64,000 bases of DNA from Candidatus Altimarinota bacterium (GCA_028691535.1 JAQUZB010000005.1:44716-108715), one strand, 5' to 3'; shown: positions 23,872-34,641, counted from the first letter of the stretch. Notes: generated by a model from the letters alone, not told the origin. Program-made: numbers and translations.

Positions 23872-23901
23872 CAAAAAAAATCAGTTTTACTGATTTTTTT
23901 T
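23872..23901 (-). terminator. Terminator of the minus-strand 24.1-24.6 kb genes
   Basis: aaaatcag and ctgatttt around a short loop, with A and T runs on both sides, overlapping the end of the 75-residue membrane protein gene and shortly upstream of mutL. Confidence 0.8.
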
Positions 23902-24114
23902 GTTTATATAATCTTTTGCAAAATCCTTGATTTTGTCAGGAATTGAAGCATATGCTGAAAAAATACTTTTAATTTTATTATAAATTTCAAGTAATTCCAT
24001 AACTGGTCCAAGTATTTTTAATACTCTTATAAGTACAAGTACAAGTAGTGTGCCAATTATTGATGAAAAAACGATAAGTACTAAATATAATACTTCTAAA
24101 ATAGTAAGAGTCAT
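23887..24114 (-). CDS. Small single-pass membrane protein (75 aa)
   Basis: 75 residues with a long hydrophobic N-terminal segment (about 4-32: LEVLYLVLIVFSSIIGTLLV and onward) and an amphipathic C-terminal part (IYNKIKSIFSAYASIPDKIKDFAKDY) that resembles membrane-surface helices. Contains no TGA codons; its glycines use GGA or similar. 10 bases downstream of the thioredoxin-like gene. Not recognised. Confidence 0.65.
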   Translation of the reverse strand: MTLTILEVLYLVLIVFSSIIGTLLVLVLIRVLKILGPVMELLEIYNKIKSIFSAYASIPDKIKDFAKDYINKKNQ

Positions 24115-24124
24115 AATTTTTATC

Positions 24125-24604
24125 TTATTTTTTAAACTTTTCTATATCACTATTTATATCCAATTTAAGTGATTTTACAAGTTTTAAAATATTTTCTCTA
24201 CCTTCAATTGTGTTTATAACTTTTTCATCTTCAAAAATTAATAAACTAGGGATTGTTTTAATATTATATTCTTCAAGATTTAAATCAGGCATATTACTAT
24301 TAGCTAATTTCATTGTAATATTTTGAGAAAATGCTTTAGTTGCAAGAATTGGAAACATAATTAATGCTTCTTTAAAAAAATCTGATTTATCATCTCAAAA
24401 TAATATATAAACTTTTTTTAAATATTCTTTAGTAATTCAAGTTTCTATATTTGTAAAGCTTGTTGTTTTTGATTTTAAAATTATTTTATCTAATTCTTTT
24501 TTATTTTGTATTGTAAACATAGAATTACTTAATTTCTCAGCAGAATAATCAATAGCTTTATTTTTAGTTTCTATAAGTTTGTTTTTAATTGTTTGGAAAT
24601 CCAT
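24125..24604 (-). CDS. Thioredoxin-fold-like protein without CXXC, function unknown
   Basis: 159 residues. The C-terminal half has the pattern of a thioredoxin fold: a strand (KVYILFGDDKSDFFKEA), a helix, then TIPSLLIFEDEKVINTIEGR, which matches the cis-Pro loop and following strands of thioredoxins. No CXXC pair is present, so redox activity is not expected. The N-terminal 70 residues are helical and Lys-rich. Divergent from rplS; cotranscribed with the 75-residue membrane protein. The fold assignment is from pattern only. Confidence 0.55.
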
Positions 24605-24763
24605 TTTTGTTTTTATTAATTAATAAGTTTAAATTATGATAACATATATATATTTATTTGTAAAATATTTGCATTTTCTATAAATAAATTTGCTTTTTAA
24701 TTATTTTTATATATGATATGCGAAATTTCAGGTAGGAATTTTATATTTTTTAAAAATTATATT

Positions 24764-25117
24764 ATGACAAATTCAGCATTAATTAAACAAATTCAATCTT
24801 CATTTGTACAAGAAGGAAGACCAGAAATTAGAACTGGTATGGAAGTTGAAGTATATCAATTAATTAAAGAAGGTAATAAAGAAAGAGTTCAAAGATTTAA
24901 ATGATTGGTTATTAAGTCTGCAGGTAAATCAGAATTAGAAAAAACTATTACAGTTAGAAGAAAAATTGGTGCATTTGGAGTTGAAAAAATATTTGCTATA
25001 CACTCTCCAGGTATTGAAAAAATAGAAATTTTAAGACAATTTAAAGTTAGAAGAAAATCTATTAAATTTATTAGAGATCTTACTGGTAAAGCTGCTAGAC
25101 TTAAAGAAGTTAGATAA
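24764..25117 (+). CDS. rplS: 50S ribosomal protein bL19
   Basis: 117 residues. Typical L19 motifs: RPEIRTGMEVEVYQLIKEG, then RKIGAFGVEKIFAIHSPGIEKIEI near the C-terminus. One in-frame TGA (24902-24904) encodes the Gly of RFKGLVIK. I choose the ATG at 24764 because it matches the start of L19 proteins; an ORF in the same frame extends 17 codons upstream to 24713 but adds a non-homologous hydrophobic leader. Followed by a strong terminator. Confidence 0.95.
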
Positions 25118-25120
25118 TTT

Positions 25121-25151
25121 AAAAGGAACAACAATAGTTGTTCCTTTTTCT
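25121..25151 (+). terminator. rplS terminator
   Basis: aaaaggaacaac (25121-25132) pairs with gttgttcctttt (25137-25148), loop aata, then T-rich. Confidence 0.9.
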
Positions 25152-25153
25152 TT

Positions 25154-25204
25154 CTAGTTATTGCTTGGAATACAGAAATGATCTATATCATCATCGCAAA
25201 ACAT
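25154..25204 (-). CDS. Putative 16-residue peptide with a near-perfect Shine-Dalgarno sequence
   Basis: On the minus strand AAAAGGAGGTAGC precedes an ATG at 25204. The frame encodes MFCDDDIDHFCIPSNN and stops at TAG (25154-25156), abutting the rplS terminator. The Shine-Dalgarno match is striking because most starts here are preceded only by A/T-rich sequence. The peptide has two Cys and a DDD run. A TATAAT lies about 80 bases upstream on the same strand. It may be a short secreted or regulatory peptide, or a chance ORF; it is much too short to prove by inspection. Confidence 0.35.
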   Translation of the reverse strand: MFCDDDIDHFCIPSNN

Positions 25205-25323
25205 GCTACCTCCTTTTAAAATAGGTGATAAAAATAATAAAATAAATAAAAAATGCAAATTTTTTATTTTAAAAATAATAAAAAATCATTATACTAAAAT
25301 AAATTAATTTTTAAGTTATAAAT

Positions 25324-26778
25324 ATGAATTTTAAAGATTTGAGTTTAGAGGAAATAATAAAAAAAATTAACTCAAAAGAAACTACTAGAGAAGAAGTTTT
25401 TGAATATTTTATTAAGAGAATAGATAAATATGATTCTAAATTACAAGCATTTAATTTTGTTAATTATGAATGATTAAATAAAAAAGATTGAATTCTTTCT
25501 TGAATACCTTTGGCTATAAAAGATATTTTTTGTGAAATATGAGTTCCTACTACATCTTCATCTAAAATATTAACTGACTTTAAACCCCCATATAATGCAA
25601 CTGTAATTGAAAATTTACTAAAAGAGTGAGCTAGTTCATTATGAAAAGTTGCAATGGATGAATTTGCTATGTGATCTACAACAGAATCTTCAGCATTTAA
25701 AAAACCATTTAATCCATGGTGAAATAATAGAATTCCAGGTGGATCTAGTGGTTGATCTGCTACTGCTGTTGCTTCTTGATTAGCTCCTGCGGCACTTTGA
25801 ACTGATACTGGTTGAAGTATTAGACAACCTGCAAGTATGTGTAATATAGTTTGATTTAAACCAAGTTATTGAAGAAATAGTAGATTTTGAGTTATGGCTA
25901 TGGCATCTAGTTTAGATTGCCCATGAACTTTAACTAAAACAGTAAAAGATTCTGCATTATTATATGATGTTATGAATTGATATGACCCAAAAGAAAATAC
26001 TTCTCTACCTTGAAAAGATTTAATAAACCCTGAAATTTGGAATAAAAAAGATTTAAAATGATATAAGATTTGAGTTCCAAAAGAATATTTTGAAGAAGGT
26101 TTAGATGAATGAGTTAGAAATAGAATTGAAGAAGCAATAATGAAACTTCAAGAATTATGAGCTGAAATAAAAGAAGTAAGTTTACCAATGACAAAATATG
26201 CTATAGCAACATATTATATTATAATGCCTGCTGAAGTTTCTACAAACCTATCTAGATATGATGGATTAAGATTCTGACATAATTCAACTGAGGATTATAA
26301 TTCAATGGATGAATTATTTATAAACAATAGATATGAATGATTTTGAGATGAAGCTAAAAGAAGGATAGTTTTATGAAGTTATGTATTATCTGCATGATTT
26401 TACGATGCATATTTTAAAAAAGCTACTCAAATTAGAACATTAATTATTGATGATTTTAATAAAGCTTTTGAAGAAGTAGATGCTATAGTTAGTCCTGTTT
26501 CTCCAAATGTCGCTTGGAAAGCTTGAGAAAAAATAAATGATCCAGTTAAGATGTATTTAAGTGACGCTTATACAATTCCAGCTTCACTTGCTTGATTACC
26601 AGGTATTAGTGTTCCTGCTTGATTTGCAGAAAGTGAAGACGAAGAAAAAGAAATGTTACCAGTTTGATTACATATATTGACACCTAGACTGAAAGAAGAA
26701 AGACTTTTTGAAATAGCATATGTTTATGAACAAGCTACAAAATTTGCTGAAAAAATAGCACCATGATTTGATAATTAA
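25324..26778 (+). CDS. gatA: Aspartyl/glutamyl-tRNA amidotransferase subunit A
   Basis: Amidase subunit of GatCAB, which converts Glu-tRNA(Gln)/Asp-tRNA(Asn) to the amides. 484 residues. The Ser-cisSer-Lys triad region is visible: LAIKDIF (Lys), then PGGSSGGSATAVAS, with further signature GPAALGTDTGGSIRQPA read as TGA-containing (here APAALGTDTGGSIRQPA). The C-terminal [16 protein letters not shown] is also typical. gatB and gatC are not adjacent. Start ATG at 25324; a terminator follows. Confidence 0.95.
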
Positions 26779-26789
26779 AATATTTGCAA

Positions 26790-26831
26790 AAATAACTACT
26801 TATGTGATAAAATATAAGTAGTTATTTTTTT
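26790..26831 (+). terminator. gatA terminator
   Basis: aataactactta (26791-26802) pairs with taagtagttatt (26815-26826), then a T run. Confidence 0.88.
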
Positions 26832-26841
26832 ATATAAAAAT

Positions 26842-27837
26842 ATGTCAGATTTAAGTCAATTTAAAAATATGCCAAATGAGCCTCAATTATGAGATCATGA
26901 AAAACTTGAAAAAGAAAATGCAGAATATAATTCTCCTTTAAATATACCATTACAAGAACAAAAAGCTTCATTAATGAAAGATTTATATTGAATTGAACCA
27001 AAAAAAGAAGTAGAAGAGCAAAAAGAAAAACCGGAATCTGATTCCCCATATTTTCCTATTCTTAAAAATCTTTTTGAATCATGACATATAGATGAAGATT
27101 TATTTAAAAAGACTACAGAAAAGTTCAATAAAATTGAAGAATGAGAGGAATTAACAGAATTATTAAAAATAGTTACTAATTTATCAGATAATAAAGTTAA
27201 AAATGATATATTAAAGTCATTTGATAAAAAAGAAGCAACTACTGAAAAAAATTTTAATAAAACAGAGTTTTTTAAAGATTCAAAAGCTTTAAATATTGAT
27301 TTAGATAAATGAATTGGATGATTGGAAATAATGCTTGCAGATAATTATATTTCTATAAATAATAAAGATTGATCAGAAAATAAACAAAGAGATCTTTCTA
27401 GTTCAATGGATACAACAATGAATACTATTTTGAGGAATAGTTCTACAGATTTTATAAAACAAAATTGACCACTTGTTACTGAAATAAAACAAGAAAAAAA
27501 TTTAGAAAAAAAATATAGCTTATTAAAAGATTTATATATAGAAGACTTAAAAAGAGATGCTACTTTTTGATGAAAAAAATCAAAAGATGAAATAACTAGA
27601 AAAAAAACTAGTCTTATTGAAGAAGCAAAAAATATAACAACTAAAATTAAAGAAGCAGAAAAAATTTCAGATAAATGAGAAAAAGAAAAAACATTGAAAA
27701 AATTAAATGATGAAAAACAAGTTATAATTAATGAATGAAAATGAATAGATAATTTTGAAGCTGAAGTAGAAGAATTGTCAGGATGAAAAATAGATAAATG
27801 AAGTGAAGAAGTTGAATCAAAAACTAAAACAGATTAA
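26842..27837 (+). CDS. Cytoplasmic coiled-coil protein, function unknown
   Basis: 331 residues, highly charged, with no signal peptide or membrane segment. The first ~90 residues are Pro/Glu-rich and probably unstructured (KKEVEEQKEKPESDSPYFP). The middle is helical, and about 200-300 is coiled coil (DLKRDATFGGKKSKDEITRKK and EAKNITTKIKEAEKISDKG). Ends KTKTD with its TAA inside a palindromic terminator shared with comEC. Starts 11 bases after the gatA terminator. Not recognised; may be lineage-specific. Confidence 0.65.
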
Positions 27838-27854
27838 TCTGTTTTAGTTTTTTT
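27820..27854. terminator. Palindromic bidirectional terminator containing both convergent stop codons
   Basis: A near-perfect palindrome centred at about 27836 (left arm ends acagatt, right arm begins aatctgt) with A and T runs outside. The TAA of the plus-strand gene (27835-27837) and of comEC (27834-27836) overlap at the centre. Confidence 0.9.
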
Positions 27855-29306
27855 AAACCATAAAATTATAAAAGTCAGTATAAAAAAGTATATTAATTCA
27901 TAATATCATCTGTATTCTCAGAAATCATATTTAATAGTTGAGTAAATTGAACTTCAAAAATAATTTACGATTAGTATATCCCACTTTAATAAGATCCAAG
28001 CAATATAACCAATTATTATTCATAAAATAGGAGTTATATAATAGAGTATTATAGACAAGAATCAAAATAGCATAGCAATAGGAATTGTCCAAATAACTAG
28101 TAAATTACTAAGTGGAGAGATTATAGACACTTGTCCAAAATTAAAAAGCATTATTGGTAGTGTAAATATCATAGCAGAAATAGTTAAACAAAAAGCTGTT
28201 TTTATTTCAAATATGTTTGGTAGAAAACTAAATATAGATTCAATGTATTTTTGACTATAAATTATTCATAATACTGCTAAAAAACTTAAATGTAGTGATA
28301 TGTCATAATTTATGCTTAAAGGTGAAAAACTAACCATTAAAACCAATGTTAATACAATTATAGACAATATATTTCACTGTCTTCAAGATGATATTACAAT
28401 ATATCAAATAATTCACATTATAGAGGCTCTAATAACTGCTGCTCAGTATCATACCAAAATTGTAAATAGAACTATTATTAAGCTCATTAAAACAACTTTT
28501 AAATAGTTTGGAAATGGTTTTATTATATATCCAAAAAATATAATTATAATTGTTATATTAAATCAGGAAACTGCAATCAAGTGAGTTAATCAAGAATTAT
28601 TAAAATTTGTACTTAATTCTTTTGGCATACTTTCACGTGCTCATAATAAAATTCATCATAAAAAAACAGCTTCATCTTTAGTATAAATTGTATTTATTAT
28701 CTTAAGCATATTATTTCTTAAATTTTCAATTCATTTTATGATAATATTTTCCTTGTTTATTCATATTTTTTCATATGTGTAAGGATAGGTTTTAAAATAT
28801 GTATCCTTACTTAACATGTATTTATTATAATCAAATCAATTAAAGCTCTCATATAAAAATATTTTTGAGTTAAATTCTATTAAACTTTTGTTTTCTAGCT
28901 TATAGTTTCAATTTAGATATATTTCAAAATATATGTTTTTATTTATTATCTTATCATCAATCTTAATTAATTTTCATAGATAAACTGTGTATTTTTCATC
29001 TATTTTTGATATCTTTGTTATTTCAGATTCTATCTTGTTTTTGTTTGTAATTTCATTTACAATTAATTTATTTGCCTCTATATTTCATTTGTTATATTGT
29101 GATACACATATTCATAGAGAAAATCATATAATCATAAATAAACTTATAATTATGTATTTTTTATTTTTAAAAAATAACAACAAAAAAAGCACCACTATAA
29201 ATAGTAGTACTAGGAGAGATGTAGTTATTCAAAAACCGAGATTATTTATGAATATTCCTAATAAATAAAATATTCATGGAAAAATCAGATTATATTTTTT
29301 ATTCAT
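27834..29306 (-). CDS. comEC: ComEC/Rec2-family DNA translocation channel protein, lacking the C-terminal hydrolase domain
   Basis: Inner-membrane channel for ssDNA uptake. 490 residues. N-terminal helices and a soluble beta region (about 65-180, DUF4131-like) precede the competence domain with the hallmark NNSGLTHLIAVSGFNITII and about ten helices to the C-terminus. The metallo-beta-lactamase domain of many ComEC proteins is absent; the protein ends after the last helix with KKTKTD. It starts 1 base after the stop of the Lgt-like gene, so the two are cotranscribed. comF, pilB and pilC in the window support a DNA-uptake role. Confidence 0.88.
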
Positions 29307-29307
29307 T

Positions 29308-30096
29308 TTAATTTATTATAGCCTTACTTTTAGAATCTTCCTTATATATTCTTTTTAGATTAAAAAAGCAGAATATAAATATAGCAATAGCACAAATTTG
29401 AGAAAGATTTAAATTTATTGTATCTTTAAATATTCAGTATTTTCAACTAAAAAATTCAAATATAAATATAATACATGAAAAAATCATTAATCATAGATAT
29501 CAAAGAATATTTTTGAATTTTACATACATTGAAAGGATGTAAAGCGCTGAAAATAATAGAAAAAATAATATAGAATATATTATAGGTAATGGGAATACAG
29601 GAACTTTGAATGGAACTGGAGTAAATGGGTGGTTATACATTATCTCAATTCAATAAAAAGTTTCTTTTCAATATACTTGTCAACCAAGAAGCGATCAGAA
29701 AAATCAAATTGGTAATACAAATAGAAATGATAATACTATTCAGTTTATAAAATTATCTAGTTTTTCTTTTCTTATTCTTAATAATATAAAAAATACTAAG
29801 AAAAATCAGAATATAGCTCACATTAATGAAAAATTATAATCATTCATTATAAAAAATTCTATAGGGCTTTCTATATGTTTTAAATCATTCCATCTAGATA
29901 TAACATAAAATAATCTTGAGAAAAAAAATACGGATAAAAAGAACCATAATAAATTTTTTTTGAATATAAGAAAATCAAATGAAAATCTAATTGCGAGTTT
30001 TCTTAACATCCATATGAACATAAAAAAACATATAGTAATAGTTACTCAAAATGAGTAAATTAAAATTCAATAATAAGTTTCTATAAATGGATACAC
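29308..30096 (-). CDS. Polytopic membrane protein resembling prolipoprotein diacylglyceryl transferase (Lgt), active site altered
   Basis: 262 residues with about seven helices. The layout recalls Lgt: a loop with KLDNFINGIVLSF, a conserved-looking GSLLGGQVYGKETF, then KVPVFPLPIIYSI where Lgt has a VPVHPTQLYEA-type motif, and a final FIFEFFSGKYG before the last helix. The position equal to the Lgt catalytic His is Phe, and Gln/Glu of that motif are Ile/Ser. It is therefore either a very divergent Lgt or an Lgt-derived protein. I take the GTG at 30096 as start because it adds the first helix; the ATG at 30021 is the alternative. Next gene downstream is comEC. Confidence 0.5.
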
Positions 30097-30147
30097 TGTT
30101 TCTATAGTTTATATTTATAAAATATGAACTATTTTATATTTAAAATA

Positions 30148-30184
30148 AAAAAATGCAAAGGATTTTTTCCTTTGCATTTTTTTA
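30148..30184 (-). terminator. Terminator of ndk
   Basis: aaaatgcaaagga pairs with tcctttgcatttt around a T-rich loop; A and T runs flank both sides. The ndk TAA (30182-30184) is within the tail. Confidence 0.88.
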
Positions 30185-30592
30185 TTTATTAAAATGTATT
30201 TTATGTTCTCTTTCTGATTCATGTATTGAGTCAGAAGCATGAATCATATTGTATAATTTTGATTTATTTCATATATATTTATCTCTCATTCTAAGAGATA
30301 TTTTTCTTACTTCAACTATTGAATTATATCAACTTATAGACAATATTTCAGATATATTTGATGTTATGTATTCAATAACAGAATTAAATAAGGGATGTTC
30401 TTTTTTTTCATCATAATGCTCTCTTGCAATTTCGATACTTATTTTTTCATCTTTTCTTTCTACAACTTTAAATCATTTCATTCTTATTATTCTTTCAAAT
30501 ATTTTATTAAAATGATCTCTAGATATTATTATATTGTTTCAAAATTCTTCATCTGGAATAGATGGCTTTAATATTACTAGTGTTCTTTCCAT
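30182..30592 (-). CDS. ndk: Nucleoside diphosphate kinase
   Basis: Transfers the gamma-phosphate between nucleotides via a phosphohistidine. 136 residues. It has TLVILKPSIPDE at the start, HYDEKKEHPLFNSVIEYITS, and the active-site motif NMIHASDSIHESEREH (family NxIHGSDSxExAxxEI; Gly is Ala here). The R(K)MRDKYIGN segment stands in place of the classical GxTxPxxAxPGTIR loop and is divergent. Start ATG at 30592, 22 bases after the rny stop. Confidence 0.85.
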
Positions 30593-30614
30593 TTATAATT
30601 TTTAACTTATTATT

Positions 30615-32096
30615 TTATTTAGCAATTTCTATAACTCTCATTTCTCTGATTAAGTTAACTCTAACTTCACCAGGATAAGATAATTTTTCTTGTATACTAT
30701 CAGCTATTTCACGAGCCATTTCTTGTGCATTTATGTCTGAAACAGTATTTGCATCAACAAAAACTCTTATTTCTCTACCAGCAGAAAGAGCATATGCCTT
30801 ATTTACTCAAGAAAAACTTGTAACCAATGCTTCCATTTCTTGTACTCTTTTCAAATAATCTTCAATTATTTCTCTTCTAGCTCAAGGTCTAACAGAACTT
30901 ATCGCATCAGCTACTTGTACAATAGCTGCTTCTAAACTTATACTAAATTGTTCTCAATGATGATTTTCAATCATATCAACAATTTTTGGACTTAATTTGT
31001 ATTTTCTTCATAAAATAGCCCCAATTTCTGGATGTGTTCCTTCATATTCTTGATCTAGTGCTTTACCTATATCATGTAATAATCATCCAATCTTACAAAG
31101 CATAGGATCTGCTCATAATTCTATTGCAAGTGCTTCAGCAATAATAGCAACTTCTTTAGAATGTTTTATTATGTTTTGACCATAACTTGTTCTAAATCTT
31201 AATTTTCAAATTATAGGTATAATTTCGTCAGGTAGATTTGTTATACCCAATTCATCAATAACCTTATTTCATAGTTCTTTTAATAGTATATCTGCTTCTT
31301 CTTCTGTTTTTGCAACAACTTCCTCAATTCTTGCAGGTTGTATTCTACCATCCTCAATAAGTTTTTCTAAAGATTTTTTAGCTATATATCTTCTATATAA
31401 ATCAAAACCTGATATAAACACACTATCTGGAGTATCATCAATTATAAGAGATACTCATGCAGCTCTTTCAAAAGTAGTTATATTTCTACCTTCTTTTCAA
31501 ATTAATTTTCATTTTATATCGTCACTAGGTATTGGTATAATTGTTGTAGTTACTTCACTTGTAACATCTCAAGCATATTGTTGGATTGACTTTAATATTA
31601 TATCACGAGAAATTTCTTTTTTATTATCTTCAATTTTCTTTTTATGTTTGATTATAAGAGATTTTCAATCTTCTTCATATTTTTCTGATATTTTTTTCAA
31701 AAATATCTCACGAGCTTCATCTTCTGAAAGCTTAGCTATTTCTGCTAATTTTCATTCTAATTCAGTTTTTAAATCTTCTATTTTTTCTTCTTTTTCTCTT
31801 AAGAAATCTTCTTTTTGTTGTATTTTTTCTTGTTTTTCTTCAATCATTTCTAATTTAGATTCTATTTTTTCTTCTTTTTCAAGAATTCTTTCTTCTATTT
31901 TTTCAGCTTTTGATATTATATCTAAACTTTCTTTTTTAGAAGTATCAATCATATTATTTGCTTTTTCTTCAGCATCTTTAATTATTCTAGATGCATTATC
32001 CATTGCTTTATTTGTTTTTCTATTTTCCCATATGAAAAACATTACAACACTTATAGCCATTCAAAAAATGACTGAAATTATTATATCTAATTGCAT
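30615..32096 (-). CDS. rny: Ribonuclease Y
   Basis: Membrane-anchored endoribonuclease initiating mRNA decay. 493 residues. N-terminal transmembrane helix ([19 protein letters not shown]), long coiled coil (about 25-165), KH domain ([20 protein letters not shown]), and HD domain ([22 protein letters not shown]) with a following HH (IENHHGE). The C-terminus [16 protein letters not shown] is typical. Length is close to B. subtilis Rny. Probably transcribed with ndk. The AT-rich coiled-coil coding region produces long false ORFs in other frames. Confidence 0.96.
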
Positions 32097-32310
32097 TATC
32101 TATCAGTTAATAATATATTATTTTATATTTATTTAGTTATCTTTAAAAATATGTAAAATTATATTATTTTACATATTTAGTATGTTGAATTAGGAGAAAT
32201 TTCTTTAAAGATATACTTTTGGAAACTATATTTAATTTTTTTTTATTTCAATTTAGTTGCTTATAAATAATACAAGCATTTATAGTTTACATATTTTTAA
32301 AATAAAGCAA

Positions 32311-32345
32311 TAAAAAAACTATACTTTTAAGTATAGTTTTAATTA
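32311..32345 (-). terminator. fusA terminator
   Basis: aaaactatactt (32315-32326) pairs with aagtatagtttt (32329-32340); on the minus strand a T run follows. Confidence 0.85.
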
Positions 32346-34490
32346 TTATTCGTCATCAGCAATTTTAAATCATCTTTCTTCTCTAATTTTTGTAGCAACA
32401 TTAGTTGGAACATCTTCATAATGATCAAATTCCATACCGTAAGTAGCTCTTCATTGAGATGCAGATCTTAAGTCAGTCATATAACCAAACATTTCAGATA
32501 AAGGAACGTAAGCAGTAATTATTTTTGCCATACCTCTGTTTCCCATTTCTTCAATTCTACCTCTTTTACTGTTTAATTGTCAGATAACATCACCCATATA
32601 TTCTTCAGGAGTATTAACTTCAACTTTCATTATAGGTTCAAGTAAAACAGCTTGAGCTTTTCTACATGCTTCTTGAAAAGCTTTAGATGCAGCTAATTTA
32701 AATGACAATTCACTTGAATCTACATCATGGTAAGAACCAAATGTTAGAGTTGCTTTTATATCAACCATTGGATAACCAGCAATAAAACCTCTATTATATG
32801 CTTCATTTAAACCTTTTTGTACACCTGGAATATATTCTTTAGGAATTGTTCAACCAATAACTTTATTTAAGAATTTATTTGTAGGTTTTTCTTTTAATTC
32901 TTGTTTTTTATCATCTTCATCCATTTCTCTATATGGTTCAAATGTTATAACAACATGACCATATTGACCTCTACCTCAAGTTTGTTTACTATATTTATGT
33001 TCAACATCTTTAGCAACATTTTTAATTGTTTCTCTATAAGATACTTGTGGAGCACCAACATTACATTCAACTTTAAATTCTCTTCTCATTCTATCAACAA
33101 TGATATCTAAGTGTAATTCACCCATACCAGAAATGATTGTTTGAGATGTTTCTTCATCAGTTTTAACTCTAAAAGAAGGATCTTCTTCAGCTAATTTGTT
33201 TAATGCCATACCCATTTTTTCTTGGTCTGCTTTTGATTTTGGTTCAACAGAAATAGAAATAACTGGTTCTGGGAATTCAATAGATTCAACTAAGAATTTA
33301 TCGTTTAAATCACAAAGAGTATCTCAAGTTTTAGTATCTTTTAAACCAACGATTGCACCAATATTTCAAGCTGTAATTTCTTCAATTTCAACTCTGTTAT
33401 TAGCATGCATTTGTAATAATCTTCAAACTCTTTCTTTTTCTCAAGTAGTTGAGTTGTAAACATATGAACCTGATTTTAAGGTACCAGTATAAACTCTTGT
33501 AAATACTAATTTACCTACGAATGGATCAGTCATTATTTTAAATGCAATTGCAGCAAGTGATGAATCATTTGAAACAGCAATTTGTTTAAAAGTTTCTTTT
33601 GTATCTAAATCTTTACAATCAATTTGTGCATCATTTACATCAACTGGACTTGGTAAAAATTCAACAGCAGCATCAATAACCATTTGTACTCAAATATTTT
33701 GTAGAGCAGATCCACAAACTACAGGGTATAATTCATTTTTAATTACAGCTTTTCTTAATCATTTTTTAATTTCAGCAACACTTAAAGTTCCTTCTTCAAA
33801 GAATTTTTCCATTAATGAATCTTCTTGTGAAGCAACTTTTTCAATCATTTCTTCTCTTAATTCATTACATCTTTCTAATACTGATGCAGGAATAGCAATT
33901 TCATTAATTTTATCACCTGAATTTCATTCAAAATGATAAGCTTTCATTTCAATTAAATCAACTATACCTTCAAAAGTTTCAGCTTGTCCAATAGGATATT
34001 GAATAGCAACTACTTTATCTCAAGCTAATCTTTTTTTAATTGTATCAACTGACATTTCAAAATCACCACCCATTTTATCCATTTTGTTTACAAATGCGAT
34101 TCTAGGTACATGATATTTATCTGCTTGTTTCCAAACAGTTTCTGATTGAGGTTCAACTCATTGAGAACCATCAAAAACAGCAACTCAACCATCAAGAACT
34201 CTAAGAGATCTTTCAACTTCAATTGTAAAGTCAACGTGACCTGGAGTATCGATAATGTTTATTTGATGATCTTTCCAGAATGTAGTAGTAGCAGCAGAAG
34301 TAATTGTAATACCTCTTTCTTTTTCTTGTTCCATCCAATCCATTGTACCTTCACCATCGTGAGTTTCACCAATTTTGTGTATTTTACCAGTATAATATAG
34401 GATTCTCTCAGTACAAGTAGTTTTACCTGCATCGATATGAGCAATAATACCTATATTTCTAATCTTGTTTAATGGAGTAACTTTTGCCAT
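32346..34490 (-). CDS. fusA: Translation elongation factor G
   Basis: GTPase driving ribosomal translocation. 714 residues, normal length. G1 [10 protein letters not shown]2 [11 protein letters not shown]3 [10 protein letters not shown]4 NKMDK. The domain IV/V motifs GRGQYGHVV and [13 protein letters not shown] are present. I place the start at the ATG at 34490 ([15 protein letters not shown]); an upstream in-frame extension adds a hydrophobic leader unlike EF-G. Codon use is richer in GGT/GGA Gly than in neighbouring genes. A structured leader lies upstream. Confidence 0.98.
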
Positions 34491-34523
34491 TATAAAAATA
34501 TTAAAATTTAAAAATATAATTAG

Positions 34524-34576
34524 AAATAAGAAATCTTCCATTAATATAAAAAATACTAATGGACAATTTCTTATTT
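34524..34576 (-). promoter_or_regulatory. Hairpin in the fusA leader
   Basis: Outer arms aaataagaaat (34524-34534) and atttcttattt (34566-34576) and inner arms ccatta (34538-34543) and taatgg (34557-34562) form a long two-step hairpin 34 bases upstream of the fusA ATG. No T run follows on either strand, so it is more likely a leader structure than a terminator. Function unknown. Confidence 0.5.
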
Positions 34577-34641
34577 TGTGCCGGGATTTTACTTAATACT
34601 TCTATAAAGTCAAATTTTATTTAGCTTGATTTTGATGATAT

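Noticed and set aside
24713..24763. Upstream extension of rplS
   Set aside because: Adds a hydrophobic leader absent from bL19 proteins; the internal ATG at 24764 matches the family start.
31648..32136. 162-residue plus-strand Ser/Phe-rich ORF
   Set aside because: Antisense shadow of the coiled-coil part of RNase Y on the minus strand.
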